Positions 14,335 to 23,125 of a stretch of 24,157 nt of DNA are shown in pieces (the first letter of the stretch is position 1; the number at the start of each line of letters is the position of its first letter). The stretch comes from Pseudomonadota bacterium (GTDB taxonomy: Bacteria > Pseudomonadota > Alphaproteobacteria > Azospirillales > Azospirillaceae), in the NCBI GenBank assembly GCA_023411035.1, contig JAEYPE010000093.1:1-24157 (forward strand). The letters run 5' to 3'. A program made the position numbers and the translations under genes. The notes below the pieces were generated by a model. That model was given only the letters and a program-made list of their open reading frames with translations. It was not told the DNA's origin and ran no database searches.

Positions 14335-16347
14335 TTAGCTTTCGTCCACAACGATGAAGGCACGCGGCGGCTGGCCCGCCGCGTGAATGCCCCACATCGT
14401 CGCATAGGCGCGCTCCAGCGCGCGGGCGAAGCGGTCGGTGTCGAACAGCGGCGCGTGGCTTCGCTCATCGGCCAGACGCGCCTTCAGCCGGACGCGCCCG
14501 TCCGGATCGCGGGCCAGCCGCAGGGCTGTGGTCTCATAGTCGGCGAGCGAGCGGACCGCCAATTCGGGCAGGCCGGCGGCGCGCAGCAGGCTCGCCCCCA
14601 CGCGGGAGGCGAAGCCCTCCCCTGGTACGGTCAGCACCGGAAGGCCCGCCCACAGCGCGTCGCTGGCCGTGGTGTGGGCACCGACCGGAGTGGTGTCCAG
14701 GAACAGATCGGCCAGACGGTAGCGCGCCAGATGCTCCGCCGGCGGCTTCCGCGGCGCGAAGACCAGCCGGTCCGGCGCGACGCCGCGGCGGACGGCTTCC
14801 CGGCGCAGGTTCGCGCTGGCTTCCGGATGGCTGTCCAGCAGCCACAGCACGCTGTCCGGCTCCGCACGCAACAGACGGCACCACAGGTCGAACAGGACCG
14901 GCGTGATCTTGTAGACGGCGTTGAAGCAGCAGAAGACCATGCCGCGCTCCGGCAGGCCGCAGGCCGCGCGGGTGGGGGTGGGGCCGATGGTCCGGCTTCG
15001 GTCGTTGGGCTGGTAGCAGACCGGAAGCTGAACGATCCGCTCCGCATAGAAGGGCTGCCGGTCGAGCGGCGTGACCAGCGGATCGCCGATCACGTAGTCG
15101 ATGAAAGCGGCCCCCATCGTCCCCGGATAGCCCAGCCACTGCGCCTGGACCGGAGCGGGCCGGTGGGCGGCGATCTCCGGCCGGGCGTGCTGGGTGTATC
15201 CCTTCAGGTCCACCAGGATGTCCACCCCATCCTCCCGGATGCGCGCCGCCGCGCCGCCATGGGAGTGGGTGGAGAGGTCCACGAAGCGGTCGAAGGCGGC
15301 GGTCAGACGGCGCCGCATCGGACCGCCGTCGTCGGGGCCGTGGCTGTATCCGATGACCTCCACCCGCTCCCGGTCGTGGCGCTCGATCAGTTCCGCGATC
15401 AGCGCGGCGGTGGCGTGCTCGTGATAGTCGGCGGACAGATAGCCGATGCGCAGGCGGCCGCGCGGCCCACAGTCACGACGGACCGGCATGGCGGCAACGG
15501 CCTGCGTCCGCCAGTCCGAATAGCGGCGGGCGCAGGCCAATTCCGCCGCCGGCCCGGCGCCTTCGCCGAGGAAGATCCAGGGGTGCACCTGCCGCGTGGC
15601 GCCGTTGCACACCAGGGCGGCCAGTTGCGCGGAATGCTCCGCCAGCCCGTCCCAGCGGCAGAGGTGGCGCATCTGCTGGACGAGTTGGGCGAGAATCCCG
15701 CCCGCGTCGGGCAGGCCGAGCGCCAGGGCGCGTTCGAACGACGGCAGGCTGTCCGAGAGGCGCCCCGCCTCCTTCAGCGTCAGCCCGAGATTGGCATGGG
15801 CTTCCGCCAGATCGGGGCGCAGGACCAGGGCGTTGCGGTAGCAGGCCCCGGCCATCTCCCCCCACCCCTGCCCCTGGGCCACCGCGCCGAGGTTGAGCCA
15901 GCCGGGAACCAGCATGGGGTCGAGCGCCACGGCGCGGCGCAGCGCCGCCTCAGCCTCCTCCAGCCGCCCCAGCGCGCGGAGCAGGACGCCCTGGTTGCAG
16001 GGGGCCGGAGCGAATCGCGGCATCAGCCTCGCGGCCTCGCCATAGGCGTCCACCGCCTGCGCGGTGCGGCCCAGCGCCTGGAGCGTCAGGCCGAGGTTGA
16101 AATAATTGCCGCCGAAATCCGGCAGCCAGGACAGGGCGGCGCGGTGATGCGCCTCGGCCTCCGCCGCCCGCCCCTGCCGCCGCAGCGCCTCGCCGAAGGC
16201 GGAGCGGGCCACCGCCTCCTCCGGCGTGCCGGGCTCCCCCAGCGCGTCGAGCGCGCCGAACAGCCCGGCCAAAGCCACCGAATCCCCCGGCGCCGCGGCG
16301 CGGGCCGCGCGGCACTCCCGGAGCCGGGCGCGGAGGTCGGCGGTCAT
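14335..16347 (-). CDS. TPR-repeat O-linked GlcNAc transferase-like protein (GT41)
   Basis: Predicted cytoplasmic protein glycosyltransferase of the O-GlcNAc transferase (GT41) type. The 670-residue protein has about four or five TPR repeats (about 60-215, for example NYFNLGLTLQALGRTAQAV) and a catalytic region from about 298. Motifs that fit GT41 are GYLSADYHEHA with H311 at the catalytic-His position, DILVDLKGYTQHARPEI, WLGYPGTMG, FNAVYKITP with K480, and the UDP-binding HTTASDALWAGLPV (from H558). The substrate is unknown; flagellin and other surface proteins are known bacterial targets. The ATG at 16347 lacks a Shine-Dalgarno; a longer frame to 16395 would overlap ydbL. It lies 13 bp after ydbL and is the last gene of that operon. 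Confidence 0.9.
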   Translation of the reverse strand: MTADLRARLRECRAARAAAPGDSVALAGLFGALDALGEPGTPEEAVARSAFGEALRRQGRAAEAEAHHRAALSWLPDFGGNYFNLGLTLQALGRTAQAVDAYGEAARLMPRFAPAPCNQGVLLRALGRLEEAEAALRRAVALDPMLVPGWLNLGAVAQGQGWGEMAGACYRNALVLRPDLAEAHANLGLTLKEAGRLSDSLPSFERALALGLPDAGGILAQLVQQMRHLCRWDGLAEHSAQLAALVCNGATRQVHPWIFLGEGAGPAAELACARRYSDWRTQAVAAMPVRRDCGPRGRLRIGYLSADYHEHATAALIAELIERHDRERVEVIGYSHGPDDGGPMRRRLTAAFDRFVDLSTHSHGGAAARIREDGVDILVDLKGYTQHARPEIAAHRPAPVQAQWLGYPGTMGAAFIDYVIGDPLVTPLDRQPFYAERIVQLPVCYQPNDRSRTIGPTPTRAACGLPERGMVFCCFNAVYKITPVLFDLWCRLLRAEPDSVLWLLDSHPEASANLRREAVRRGVAPDRLVFAPRKPPAEHLARYRLADLFLDTTPVGAHTTASDALWAGLPVLTVPGEGFASRVGASLLRAAGLPELAVRSLADYETTALRLARDPDGRVRLKARLADERSHAPLFDTDRFARALERAYATMWGIHAAGQPPRAFIVVDES

Positions 16348-16360
16348 GCCGGGCGGCGGC

Positions 16361-16696
16361 CTATTTGCGGACCCAGCGCCCGCCCGACAACACATACTGG
16401 CCGGCGGGGGTCCGCTCGATCAGCTGTTTGCCGGCCAGAGACTGGACCTGATCCACCGAGGTGCCGTTGCTGCCGGCGATCTCGCGGTAGCGGGCGAGGC
16501 GCTGGGCGTTGACCTGCTCGGCAAGCTGGGCCGCGGAGGCCGGCGCGCCGGGGACCGCCCCGACCAGCCCGTCCGGACGCTCGCCGATCTGACCGGCGGC
16601 CTTGGCGGCGCCCAGAGCGTCCTGGGCCGGCGCCGGAACGGGAACCGACAGGGCGAGCGCCAGCACCAGCCCGGCGGCGGCAAACATGCGCTTCAT
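16361..16696 (-). CDS. ydbL: YdbL-family (DUF1318) periplasmic protein
   Basis: Periplasmic partner of the YdbH-YnbE system; in E. coli YdbL is thought to act as a chaperone that keeps YnbE from misassembling. The 111-residue protein has a signal peptide (residues 1-24, cleavage after APA) and a mature domain with the family wording IGERPDGLVG, EQVNAQRLARYREIA, NGTSVDQVQSLAGKQLIERTPAGQY. The match over the whole mature length is strong. Its ATG overlaps the stop codon of ynbE by 4 bp (ATGA), a sign of translational coupling. The order ydbH-ynbE-ydbL is the same as in E. coli. Confidence 0.94.
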   Translation of the reverse strand: MKRMFAAAGLVLALALSVPVPAPAQDALGAAKAAGQIGERPDGLVGAVPGAPASAAQLAEQVNAQRLARYREIAGSNGTSVDQVQSLAGKQLIERTPAGQYVLSGGRWVRK

Positions 16697-16971
16697 GGCT
16701 TCTTCCCTCCCTTCGCGGCGCCCGAGGCGTCCTGGGCCGGCGGCAGGCCGAACAGGGCCGGGTCGTCCGCGATGGCCTTTTCCAGGTCCCGTTCGACCTT
16801 CACCCGGACTTCCTGTTCGATCCGGATGTTCAGGTTGATCTCGATGGGCTTATCGGGTGCCTCGACCTTGACGGTCGGGGTGCAGGCGCCCAATCCGGCC
16901 CCCAACCCGGCCCCCAACCCGGCGATGATTGCGGCGGTCAGGACGCGCCGGCTTCGAACCGTGTGTCTCAT
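16693..16971 (-). CDS. ynbE: YnbE-family outer-membrane lipoprotein
   Basis: Small lipoprotein that in E. coli forms oligomers and joins YdbH to the outer membrane. The 92-residue protein has a signal sequence ending in the lipobox LGAC (C30), then TPTVKVEAPDKPIEINLNIR and IEQEVRVKVERDLEKAI, the conserved YnbE core that supplies a beta-strand for pairing. The tail after about residue 70 is Ala/Gly/Lys-rich and longer than in E. coli. The signal peptide contains a GLGA tandem repeat coded by 12-bp units. Its ATG overlaps the ydbH stop by 4 bp and its stop overlaps the ydbL start by 4 bp. Confidence 0.93.
   Translation of the reverse strand: MRHTVRSRRVLTAAIIAGLGAGLGAGLGACTPTVKVEAPDKPIEINLNIRIEQEVRVKVERDLEKAIADDPALFGLPPAQDASGAAKGGKKP
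16891..16926 (-). repeat. Three 12-bp tandem units in the ynbE signal peptide
   Basis: Plus-strand units CAATCCGGCCCC, CAACCCGGCCCC and CAACCCGGCGAT encode repeated Gly-Leu-Gly-Ala. Units are 12 bp, so gain or loss keeps the frame and changes only the length of the hydrophobic part of the signal peptide, just before the lipobox Cys. Confidence 0.8.
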
Positions 16972-18404
16972 GGATTCCTTCGTTGGAACTCCGTCATGCG
17001 CTCGCGCACCGTCTCGGGAATGCGGTAGGTGTCCAGTCCCTGCCGCAAAATCCGGTCGAGCGCGCCGCTCACCTTAAGATTAAGCGCGACCGGATAGCCA
17101 TCGTAGAATGCCGGATTGGACCCGCGTATGGCGATGCCGACCGCCAGTTCGCCACCGGCCTGCCCCTCCACGGTGGCGCTCAGCGTGTCGTAGCGGAAGT
17201 CGGTCAGCGCCCCCATCAGCAGGGCGGTCGGGCTGCCCTCCTCCCCCTGCAGGAAGCCGGGCGGATTCGCGGGGTCGTAGCGCAGCGTGCCGGGGCCGTC
17301 CGCCTCCAGCAGCCCGCCGTCCAGATGAACGGAGTCGGCGGCGATGCGCACCGGCAGGCTCCCGCTGACCGTCCCGCCGGCCTCCAGCCCATCCACCGCG
17401 ACCATCGCCAGCATGGGGCCGAGATGGACGCCCTCCGCCCGCAGCGTCACCGTTCCCCGCGGCGCCACCGGATCGATGACGAAGGGCTCCGCCCGCAGCA
17501 CCCCGCCGGCCCAGCGCCATTCGGCGCGCTCCACACTCAGCCGGCCCTTCGCCCCATAGCCGAAGCGGAGGGTTCCGTCGGTCAGCGGCAACCCGACGTC
17601 CAGCAGCTTCACCGCCAGCGTCTGACCCGGCGCGACCACCGGGGGGAAGAGGCTGGGGAGGGACAGCACCCCATTGATCCCGCTGGCCGACACCGGCCCG
17701 AATTGCCCGGCCACGTCGGCCAGCATCAGGTCGCCCTGCGCCAGCAGCGCCGTCCCATCCCAGGTGAGGCGGGCCTTGGCCGTCAGGGTGCCCACCGTCT
17801 CCGCGATGGTGCCGGCGCCGGTCCAGTGGGACAGGGCGGGCAGTCCCTTGGCCGGAGCCGTCAGGGTCCCCTGTCCGCGGTGAATCGCCCCGTCGCGGGT
17901 CATGGTCAGGCGCAGAGTCCCGTTGGCCGTACCCCGCGGGGTCGTCAGCGTCACGGCGGTTTCCCCGAGTTGGACGGAGTCGATGGGGATCGCGAACGTC
18001 CCGCCGCCGTCCCTCTCGCCGGTCCGCCCGGCGGAGCCGGTCAGAGGATGGCCGGCAAGGCGCAGGCTGCCGTCCTTGGCCGCGTCCAGCCGCAGCCGGG
18101 CGTCGGTGATCTCCAGCCGGGCGATCCGCCCCTCCAGAAGGGCCTCCAGCGGGTGGAGAACGGTGAGGGTTCCGCCGACAGTCCCATCCCGGTCCAGCCG
18201 CACCGTGGCGCGGGTCTGCTCCGCGGACAGTTCCGTCACCGCCACGGCGGCGTCCGGGTATCCGGCGCGGCGCAACGCCTGGGTGGCGGCGGTTCCGGCC
18301 AGATCGGCCCGGTGCTGCACCAGCAAGGCGACCGCGCCGCCCAGCAGCGCCACCTTCACCAGCACCAGCCATCGCCTCAGCCGTCGCACGCTTTCCCGCC
18401 GCAC
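16968..18404 (-). CDS. ydbH: YdbH-family AsmA-like intermembrane protein (short form)
   Basis: AsmA-like protein that in E. coli bridges the two membranes and shares phospholipid transport with TamB and YhdP; older databases call its domain 'dicarboxylate transport'. From the GTG at 18404 it has 478 residues: a basic start, one membrane segment (about 12-30), then a long beta-rich periplasmic region with strand patterns such as GTLTVLHPLEALLEGRIARLEI and a C-terminal domain with GGTVSGSLPVRI, AFYDGYPVALNLKVSGALDRILRQGL split over the end. E. coli YdbH is about 880 residues, so this is a short form. I prefer GTG 18404 because GAGGGG lies 6 nt before it; the ATG at 18479 has no Shine-Dalgarno and would place an inverted repeat inside the gene. 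First gene of ydbH-ynbE-ydbL. Confidence 0.88.
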   Translation of the reverse strand: MRRESVRRLRRWLVLVKVALLGGAVALLVQHRADLAGTAATQALRRAGYPDAAVAVTELSAEQTRATVRLDRDGTVGGTLTVLHPLEALLEGRIARLEITDARLRLDAAKDGSLRLAGHPLTGSAGRTGERDGGGTFAIPIDSVQLGETAVTLTTPRGTANGTLRLTMTRDGAIHRGQGTLTAPAKGLPALSHWTGAGTIAETVGTLTAKARLTWDGTALLAQGDLMLADVAGQFGPVSASGINGVLSLPSLFPPVVAPGQTLAVKLLDVGLPLTDGTLRFGYGAKGRLSVERAEWRWAGGVLRAEPFVIDPVAPRGTVTLRAEGVHLGPMLAMVAVDGLEAGGTVSGSLPVRIAADSVHLDGGLLEADGPGTLRYDPANPPGFLQGEEGSPTALLMGALTDFRYDTLSATVEGQAGGELAVGIAIRGSNPAFYDGYPVALNLKVSGALDRILRQGLDTYRIPETVRERMTEFQRRNP

Positions 18405-18410
18405 GCCCTG

Positions 18411-18416
18411 CCCCTC
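18411..18416 (-). promoter_or_regulatory. Ribosome binding site that decides the ydbH start
   Basis: GAGGGG on the minus strand, 6 nt before the GTG at 18404-18402. No comparable site precedes the ATG at 18479, 25 codons upstream in frame. Confidence 0.55.
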
Positions 18417-18441
18417 GTCATCGGTCTCATGATCGCTCTCT

Positions 18442-18461
18442 TTCGGGTATGAACACCCGAA
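18442..18461. promoter_or_regulatory. Operator-like inverted repeat between ydbH and the cyclophilin gene
   Basis: Perfect 7-bp arms, TTCGGGT and ACCCGAA, with a 6-bp centre (ATGAAC); two further flanking positions pair if a G-T wobble is allowed. It lies in the divergent intergenic region and has the shape of a dimer-binding operator. I cannot name the regulator. Confidence 0.45.
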
Positions 18462-18556
18462 GGGCAGTGTATCGTCCATGGCGGGCGTGACGCGACCATG
18501 CAGACCCGCGACAACGGTTGGAAGGCCGCCGATGATGGCAGCCCCGCAGCGCGTCT

Positions 18557-18584
18557 TTGCATCGGCGCCGGTTTCCCCTATGGT
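18557..18584 (+). promoter_or_regulatory. Candidate promoter of the cyclophilin gene
   Basis: TTGCAT (18557-18562), 16 bp, TATGGT (18579-18584). The predicted start is near 18591, giving a leader of about 29 nt with GGAGAG at a normal distance from the ATG. Confidence 0.45.
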
Positions 18585-18619
18585 CGCGTCCGCGGAATCG
18601 GCACATCGGAGAGTTTCGC

Positions 18620-19161
<542 letters not shown>

Positions 19162-19171
<10 letters not shown>

Positions 19172-19203
19172 GGGGCGCCAAGTAAGGGGCGCCAAGTAAG
19201 GCG
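19162..19203 (+). repeat. Three 14-bp tandem repeats carrying the cyclophilin stop codon
   Basis: Units CGCCAAGTAAGGGG (19162-19175), an identical copy (19176-19189) and CGCCAAGTAAGGCG (19190-19203, one mismatch). The TAA in the first unit is the gene's stop, so extra or fewer units would leave the protein unchanged. Confidence 0.95.
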
Positions 19204-19219
19204 TTCCGGCACCCGGATC

Positions 19220-19248
19220 GGGGCGGTGAAACCGCGCACCGCCCCTTT
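19220..19248 (+). terminator. Terminator after the cyclophilin gene
   Basis: Perfect 9-bp stem, GGGGCGGTG (19220-19228) and CACCGCCCC (19237-19245), 8-nt loop, then TTT and a pyrimidine-rich stretch (TTTCCCTGTCTT). The U-tract is short and mixed but the stem is very stable. On the other strand no T-run follows, so it probably serves only the plus strand. Confidence 0.7.
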
Positions 19249-19271
19249 CCCTGTCTTGCCCTTCAGGGGCG

Positions 19272-21905
19272 TTACGGTCCGTTCAGCGCTCCGTTCAGCG
19301 CCAGCAGGAGATCCCGCATGCTGCGGGGACGGTCCTGCCAGCGCATGGACAGGCCGCTCGACAGCACCTTCTCGAATCCCGGCGGCACCGTGGCGCCGCC
19401 TTCGGCCAGACGGGGCACCCGGTCGCTCATGAAGCGGCTGGTGGCGTCGGGCGGCGTCTTTCCGGTCAGGGCGTAATAGGCGGTGGCGCACAGCGCGTAG
19501 ACGTCGGTCCAGGGCCCCTGATTGCCGTCGGGCGCGTATTGTTCGGGCGGCGCGTAGCCCGGCTTCAGGATCACCGTCAGATCTGCGCTCTTCCCCGCCG
19601 CGTGGCGCGCGGCGCCGAAATCCAGCAGTTTGCGGTCGCCGCCGCTGGTCAGGAAGATGTTGTCCGGGCTGATGTCGCGATGGATCAGCCCCTGCTCGTG
19701 CACGGCGTGCAGCGCCTTCATGATCGGCGACAGCAACGTCAGCGTCTTGCGCGCGTCGATCCGTCCGCCGCTTTCGGCGATATGCCGTTTCAGGGTCCGC
19801 CCGTCCAGAAGTTCCATGACGATGTAGGCGGTTTCGTTCTGCTCGAAGAAGTCCTGAACGCTGACGATCTCCCTCACCTCCCGCAAGCGGGCGAGCATCC
19901 GCGCCTCCTCCAGAAACTTCTTCATCCCGGCGGAAAAGCTTTGCGCATGTTCGTCGGAGAAGGGGGCGACGCCCGGCGATCCGGCGACGCGGGATACCAG
20001 ATTGGCCGGGTAGAACTCCTTCACCGCGACCTTGATCTGAAGCCGCTCGTCCCAGCCGAGATAGGTGGCGCCGAAGCCTCCCTGCCCCAAAACGTTGCCT
20101 ACGAGATAGCGGCCCAGCAGCCGCGTCCCCGGCAGCAGATGGACGCCGTTGCGGTTCTGCACGCGAACCGGATAGCCGCAATCCCGGCAGACCTCGCGCG
20201 GTGCCTTCGGGATGAAGCAGCCCGGACACAGGCCGGACGCGGCGACCGTTATCACCGGGGCCGCGATCACCGGAAGAGCGGGATTGCGGGCGGACGGCGC
20301 CACGACGGTCGGCGGCGCCGTCGCACCGCAGGGCTCGAAGGCGGACCCCGGCCCCGGCTGGATGACCTGGGGCGACGGATTGGCCGGCGGCAGTTGCATC
20401 TGGTTCAGCCGGTCCAGCAGTTCGTACAGGCGGCGCACTTCCGCCTGGGCGATGTCGTCGCCCTGGGTGTTGGCCAGTTCGGCCTGGAAATGCGGCTGGC
20501 GGGCCGTCTCCAGAATGTGCTGGCGCAGGATCGACGAGGCCGCGTCATCGCGCACCAGACCGGAACAGGCCAGTTCCGCCAGACGGACGATCCGGCGGCG
20601 CGGCAGCGGTTCGATCTGGCGCAGCCGCTGGACGAGCCGTCCCCGCAGGGCGAACTCGTCCACCACCGAGGCCGCGCGGGCGGCGATCCGCTTCCGGTCG
20701 TCCTCCCGCAGGCCCGAGCCGCGAATGGCCTCGACCGCGCCGGTCAGGGACTGCCGCACCAGCGCCGTATCCGGCGTCTGGAGCACCATGTTCTCCACCA
20801 GCAGTTCGTTCCTCAGCGCGGCGTCCAGCGCGTCCACGATCTCGCCCATGTGCCGCTCCGCGGCGGAGACGGTGGAGACGGCGGTCAGGTAATGGATACG
20901 GCAGATCAGGTCCGGCTGCGTCTCGCTGAGCCCCACGATGGAGCGGCGGTAGGCGCTGGCCCCTCCCTGCTCCAGCCGGCGGGAATAGCGGACGGTCAGC
21001 GCATCGGCCATGGCGCTGCCGCCGGTCAGCCCCGCCGGGGTCAGCAGATGGCCGGTCAACGTCCGCAGCAGGTCGGCTTCCTGCTCCGCCACGCCGCGCC
21101 CGAGCGGCTGCGGCGCGCGAAGCTGGCGTCGGATGCGCTCCAGAACCATGTCGCGGGCGGCGGGCAGGCGGCCCTGGCGGAACAGGCCGTTCAGAACGCC
21201 CAGCCGGTTCGGTCCGAACGCCTCCATCGGCACCCGCCCGAACAGCAGGTTGCACAGCGCCACCAGCGGCGATCCGCCGGCCGGCGTGTGTCCGAACAGT
21301 TCCTGGGTCGCGGCGGGAGAGGCCAGCACGTCGCCGATCACCTCGTCCAGCGCGGCGGACAACGCGTCCTCCCGCTCCGCCGGGAAAAGCTGGATCAGGG
21401 CGTCGAGCTTGGACGTCCAGGTCCTGCATTCCTCCAACTCCAGGCAGACCGCCACCCGCAGGTCGAACGCCGCGTCCCCGGTCGGCGACTTGCCCGGCGC
21501 GCTGCGCAGGATGGAGTCGATCAGGGGGCGTCCCCGCGCCAGCCCGTTGAAGGCGAGTTGGGCCGTGCGGGCCTTGGCCGAGGTTTCGGAGACCGCATTG
21601 TCCAACGCGCGGCGCCGCGCCTTCGCGTCCTGGCCGGGAAGACGCGCCTGGACCGTGGCGACCTTGGTCAGGGTGGCTTCCATCAGCGTGGTCTTGGACT
21701 GGAGCGCCTTCAGGTGCCGGCTGTTGTGAATAAGCTCCGCCGGGGTCAGCACGAGGCCGTCGAGATGCTGGCGCAGGGCGATGCCGATGACCATCCGCGC
21801 CGGCCCGCCGTGATGGTCGGCGAGCGTCTGGCAAAGCGCCGCCTCGTCGAGCGTGCCGGCGGGGCCGGGTGCCCTTGCGGAAGCGGGCGTCCTGGAAGCG
21901 GGCAT
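19272..21905 (-). CDS. Large Ser/Thr protein kinase with zinc ribbon and unknown N-terminal domain
   Basis: Predicted cytoplasmic Hanks-type protein kinase of 877 residues. The C-terminal kinase domain (about 599-870) is complete: Gly loop LGQGGFGATY (606-615), AVKEF with K629, catalytic HRDISPDN (from H742), DFG at 762-764 and YAPPEQY in the activation segment. Before it is a CxxC...CxxC zinc ribbon (C560, C563, C573, C576) and a Pro-rich linker (about 505-555). Residues 1 to about 500 are mostly helical and I do not recognise them. No membrane segment follows the kinase, unlike PknB. The ATG at 21905 and a GTG two codons earlier both lack a Shine-Dalgarno. No phosphatase, FHA or secretion genes lie next to it, so its targets are unknown. 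Confidence 0.9.
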   Translation of the reverse strand: MPASRTPASARAPGPAGTLDEAALCQTLADHHGGPARMVIGIALRQHLDGLVLTPAELIHNSRHLKALQSKTTLMEATLTKVATVQARLPGQDAKARRRALDNAVSETSAKARTAQLAFNGLARGRPLIDSILRSAPGKSPTGDAAFDLRVAVCLELEECRTWTSKLDALIQLFPAEREDALSAALDEVIGDVLASPAATQELFGHTPAGGSPLVALCNLLFGRVPMEAFGPNRLGVLNGLFRQGRLPAARDMVLERIRRQLRAPQPLGRGVAEQEADLLRTLTGHLLTPAGLTGGSAMADALTVRYSRRLEQGGASAYRRSIVGLSETQPDLICRIHYLTAVSTVSAAERHMGEIVDALDAALRNELLVENMVLQTPDTALVRQSLTGAVEAIRGSGLREDDRKRIAARAASVVDEFALRGRLVQRLRQIEPLPRRRIVRLAELACSGLVRDDAASSILRQHILETARQPHFQAELANTQGDDIAQAEVRRLYELLDRLNQMQLPPANPSPQVIQPGPGSAFEPCGATAPPTVVAPSARNPALPVIAAPVITVAASGLCPGCFIPKAPREVCRDCGYPVRVQNRNGVHLLPGTRLLGRYLVGNVLGQGGFGATYLGWDERLQIKVAVKEFYPANLVSRVAGSPGVAPFSDEHAQSFSAGMKKFLEEARMLARLREVREIVSVQDFFEQNETAYIVMELLDGRTLKRHIAESGGRIDARKTLTLLSPIMKALHAVHEQGLIHRDISPDNIFLTSGGDRKLLDFGAARHAAGKSADLTVILKPGYAPPEQYAPDGNQGPWTDVYALCATAYYALTGKTPPDATSRFMSDRVPRLAEGGATVPPGFEKVLSSGLSMRWQDRPRSMRDLLLALNGALNGP

Positions 21906-22186
21906 TGACACGGGCGGCCTATGGGCGGGATCGGCGCGGCGCCGGACGGTGGGAACGGTCTGTCATAGTGTATGCGCTCCGGTAAACAGCCGGTATACGT
22001 GGACCAAATCGGCTGAACGGTGCGGTTGCACGGTCGGTGGGGCTGTTTGCGCGAAGGTGTTGCAAGGGGCCATGCGGCTTGACCTGCGGCACACTTCTGC
22101 GCGCAGCGGCGCCCTTCCCTTCCCCCGCGGGCTGTGCGATACCCGAACCGATACCGGCGCCCAACCACCGCCGGCAGGAGGCCCGG

Positions 22187-23125
22187 ATGGAGCAGGTCGA
22201 GTTGGACCAGGGAATTGACCCCCGCACCCTCACGCTGCATCACAGCGCAGGGAACGGTTCCCTGGAATGCACCCTGTGTCCGCAGCGCGGCGGCGGCGTG
22301 GCGCGCCTCGCCTGGCATGGCCCGGACGGCGCCATCGACCTTCTGCGCCCGGCGTCCGATTGGGCGCTGCGTCACGGGTCGGCCATCGACATGGGCTGCT
22401 TTCCGCTCGTGCCCTTCTCCAACCGCATCGACGGCGGGCAATTCACCTTCGACGGGCGGCGGGTGCAGCTTCCGCTGGACGGGGACGGCAACCCGCACGT
22501 CATCCATGGTCATGGCTGGCGCGCCGCCTGGACGGTGGAGGACGCCAGCGAGTCGGCCCTGCGCATGGCCTTCCGGCACCGCCCCGGCGGCTGGCCCTGG
22601 CGTTACCGGGCGACACAGACCGTGGTTCTGGACGAGGACGGCTTCAGCCTGACCCTTTCCCTCGTCAACGAGGACGACACGCCCATGCCCGCCGGGATCG
22701 GGCTGCACCCCTATTTCCCGAAGCCGCCGGGAACCCGACTGACGGCCCGGGTCGGCAGCGTCTGGCTGAACGGCCCGACCATCCTTCCGGCGGAGCGGGC
22801 CGCGGTGCCCCCCCGCTGGGCCTTTCCGGATGGGATCGTCATGGACCGGACGGTGCTGGACAACGGCTTCACCGGCTGGGACGGGCTGGCGGCGCTGGAC
22901 TGGCCGACGCTCGGCCTGCGGCTGTCGATCGAGGCGGACGGGCCGTTCGGCCATCTCATCGTCTACGCCCCGCCGGACGAGGACTATCTGTGCATCGAGC
23001 CGGCGTCCCACATGACCGACGCGATCAACCACCCGGAGGAGCCGGACGCCGGACTGCGCCGTCTCGAACCGGGAGAAGAACTGAGCGGCACCCTGCGCCT
23101 GCGCCTGGAACCACTCGTTCGGTAA
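22187..23125 (+). CDS. Aldose 1-epimerase (GalM-like) family protein
   Basis: Predicted mutarotase that interconverts alpha and beta forms of sugars. The 312-residue protein matches the galactose mutarotase fold: PLVPFSNRI with N79/R80, VIHGHGW with H107, GIGLHPYF with H174 (general acid), LDNGFTGWDG with the sugar-binding Asp, and CIEPASHMTDAIN with E271 (general base). All catalytic positions seem kept. The true sugar, or sugar phosphate, cannot be told. The ATG at 22187 has a perfect AGGAGG (22176-22181), which settles the start against a longer frame to 22037. The 281 bp between it and the kinase gene hold no gene; I see no clear promoter there. It is convergent with the LprI-like gene, 2 bp between stops. 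No other sugar genes are nearby. Confidence 0.92.
   Translation: MEQVELDQGIDPRTLTLHHSAGNGSLECTLCPQRGGGVARLAWHGPDGAIDLLRPASDWALRHGSAIDMGCFPLVPFSNRIDGGQFTFDGRRVQLPLDGDGNPHVIHGHGWRAAWTVEDASESALRMAFRHRPGGWPWRYRATQTVVLDEDGFSLTLSLVNEDDTPMPAGIGLHPYFPKPPGTRLTARVGSVWLNGPTILPAERAAVPPRWAFPDGIVMDRTVLDNGFTGWDGLAALDWPTLGLRLSIEADGPFGHLIVYAPPDEDYLCIEPASHMTDAINHPEEPDAGLRRLEPGEELSGTLRLRLEPLVR

Noticed and set aside
14383..16512. A 709-codon open frame antisense to the glycosyltransferase gene
   Set aside because: Composition is that of a codon shadow and the sense strand has clear catalytic motifs.
16968..18404. A dicarboxylate transporter, as the domain's old database name suggests
   Set aside because: One membrane segment and a long beta-rich periplasmic region with ynbE and ydbL next to it fit an AsmA-like lipid bridge, not a transporter.
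19539..21908. A 789-codon open frame antisense to the kinase gene
   Set aside because: Shadow of the kinase frame; no recognisable domain or ribosome binding site.
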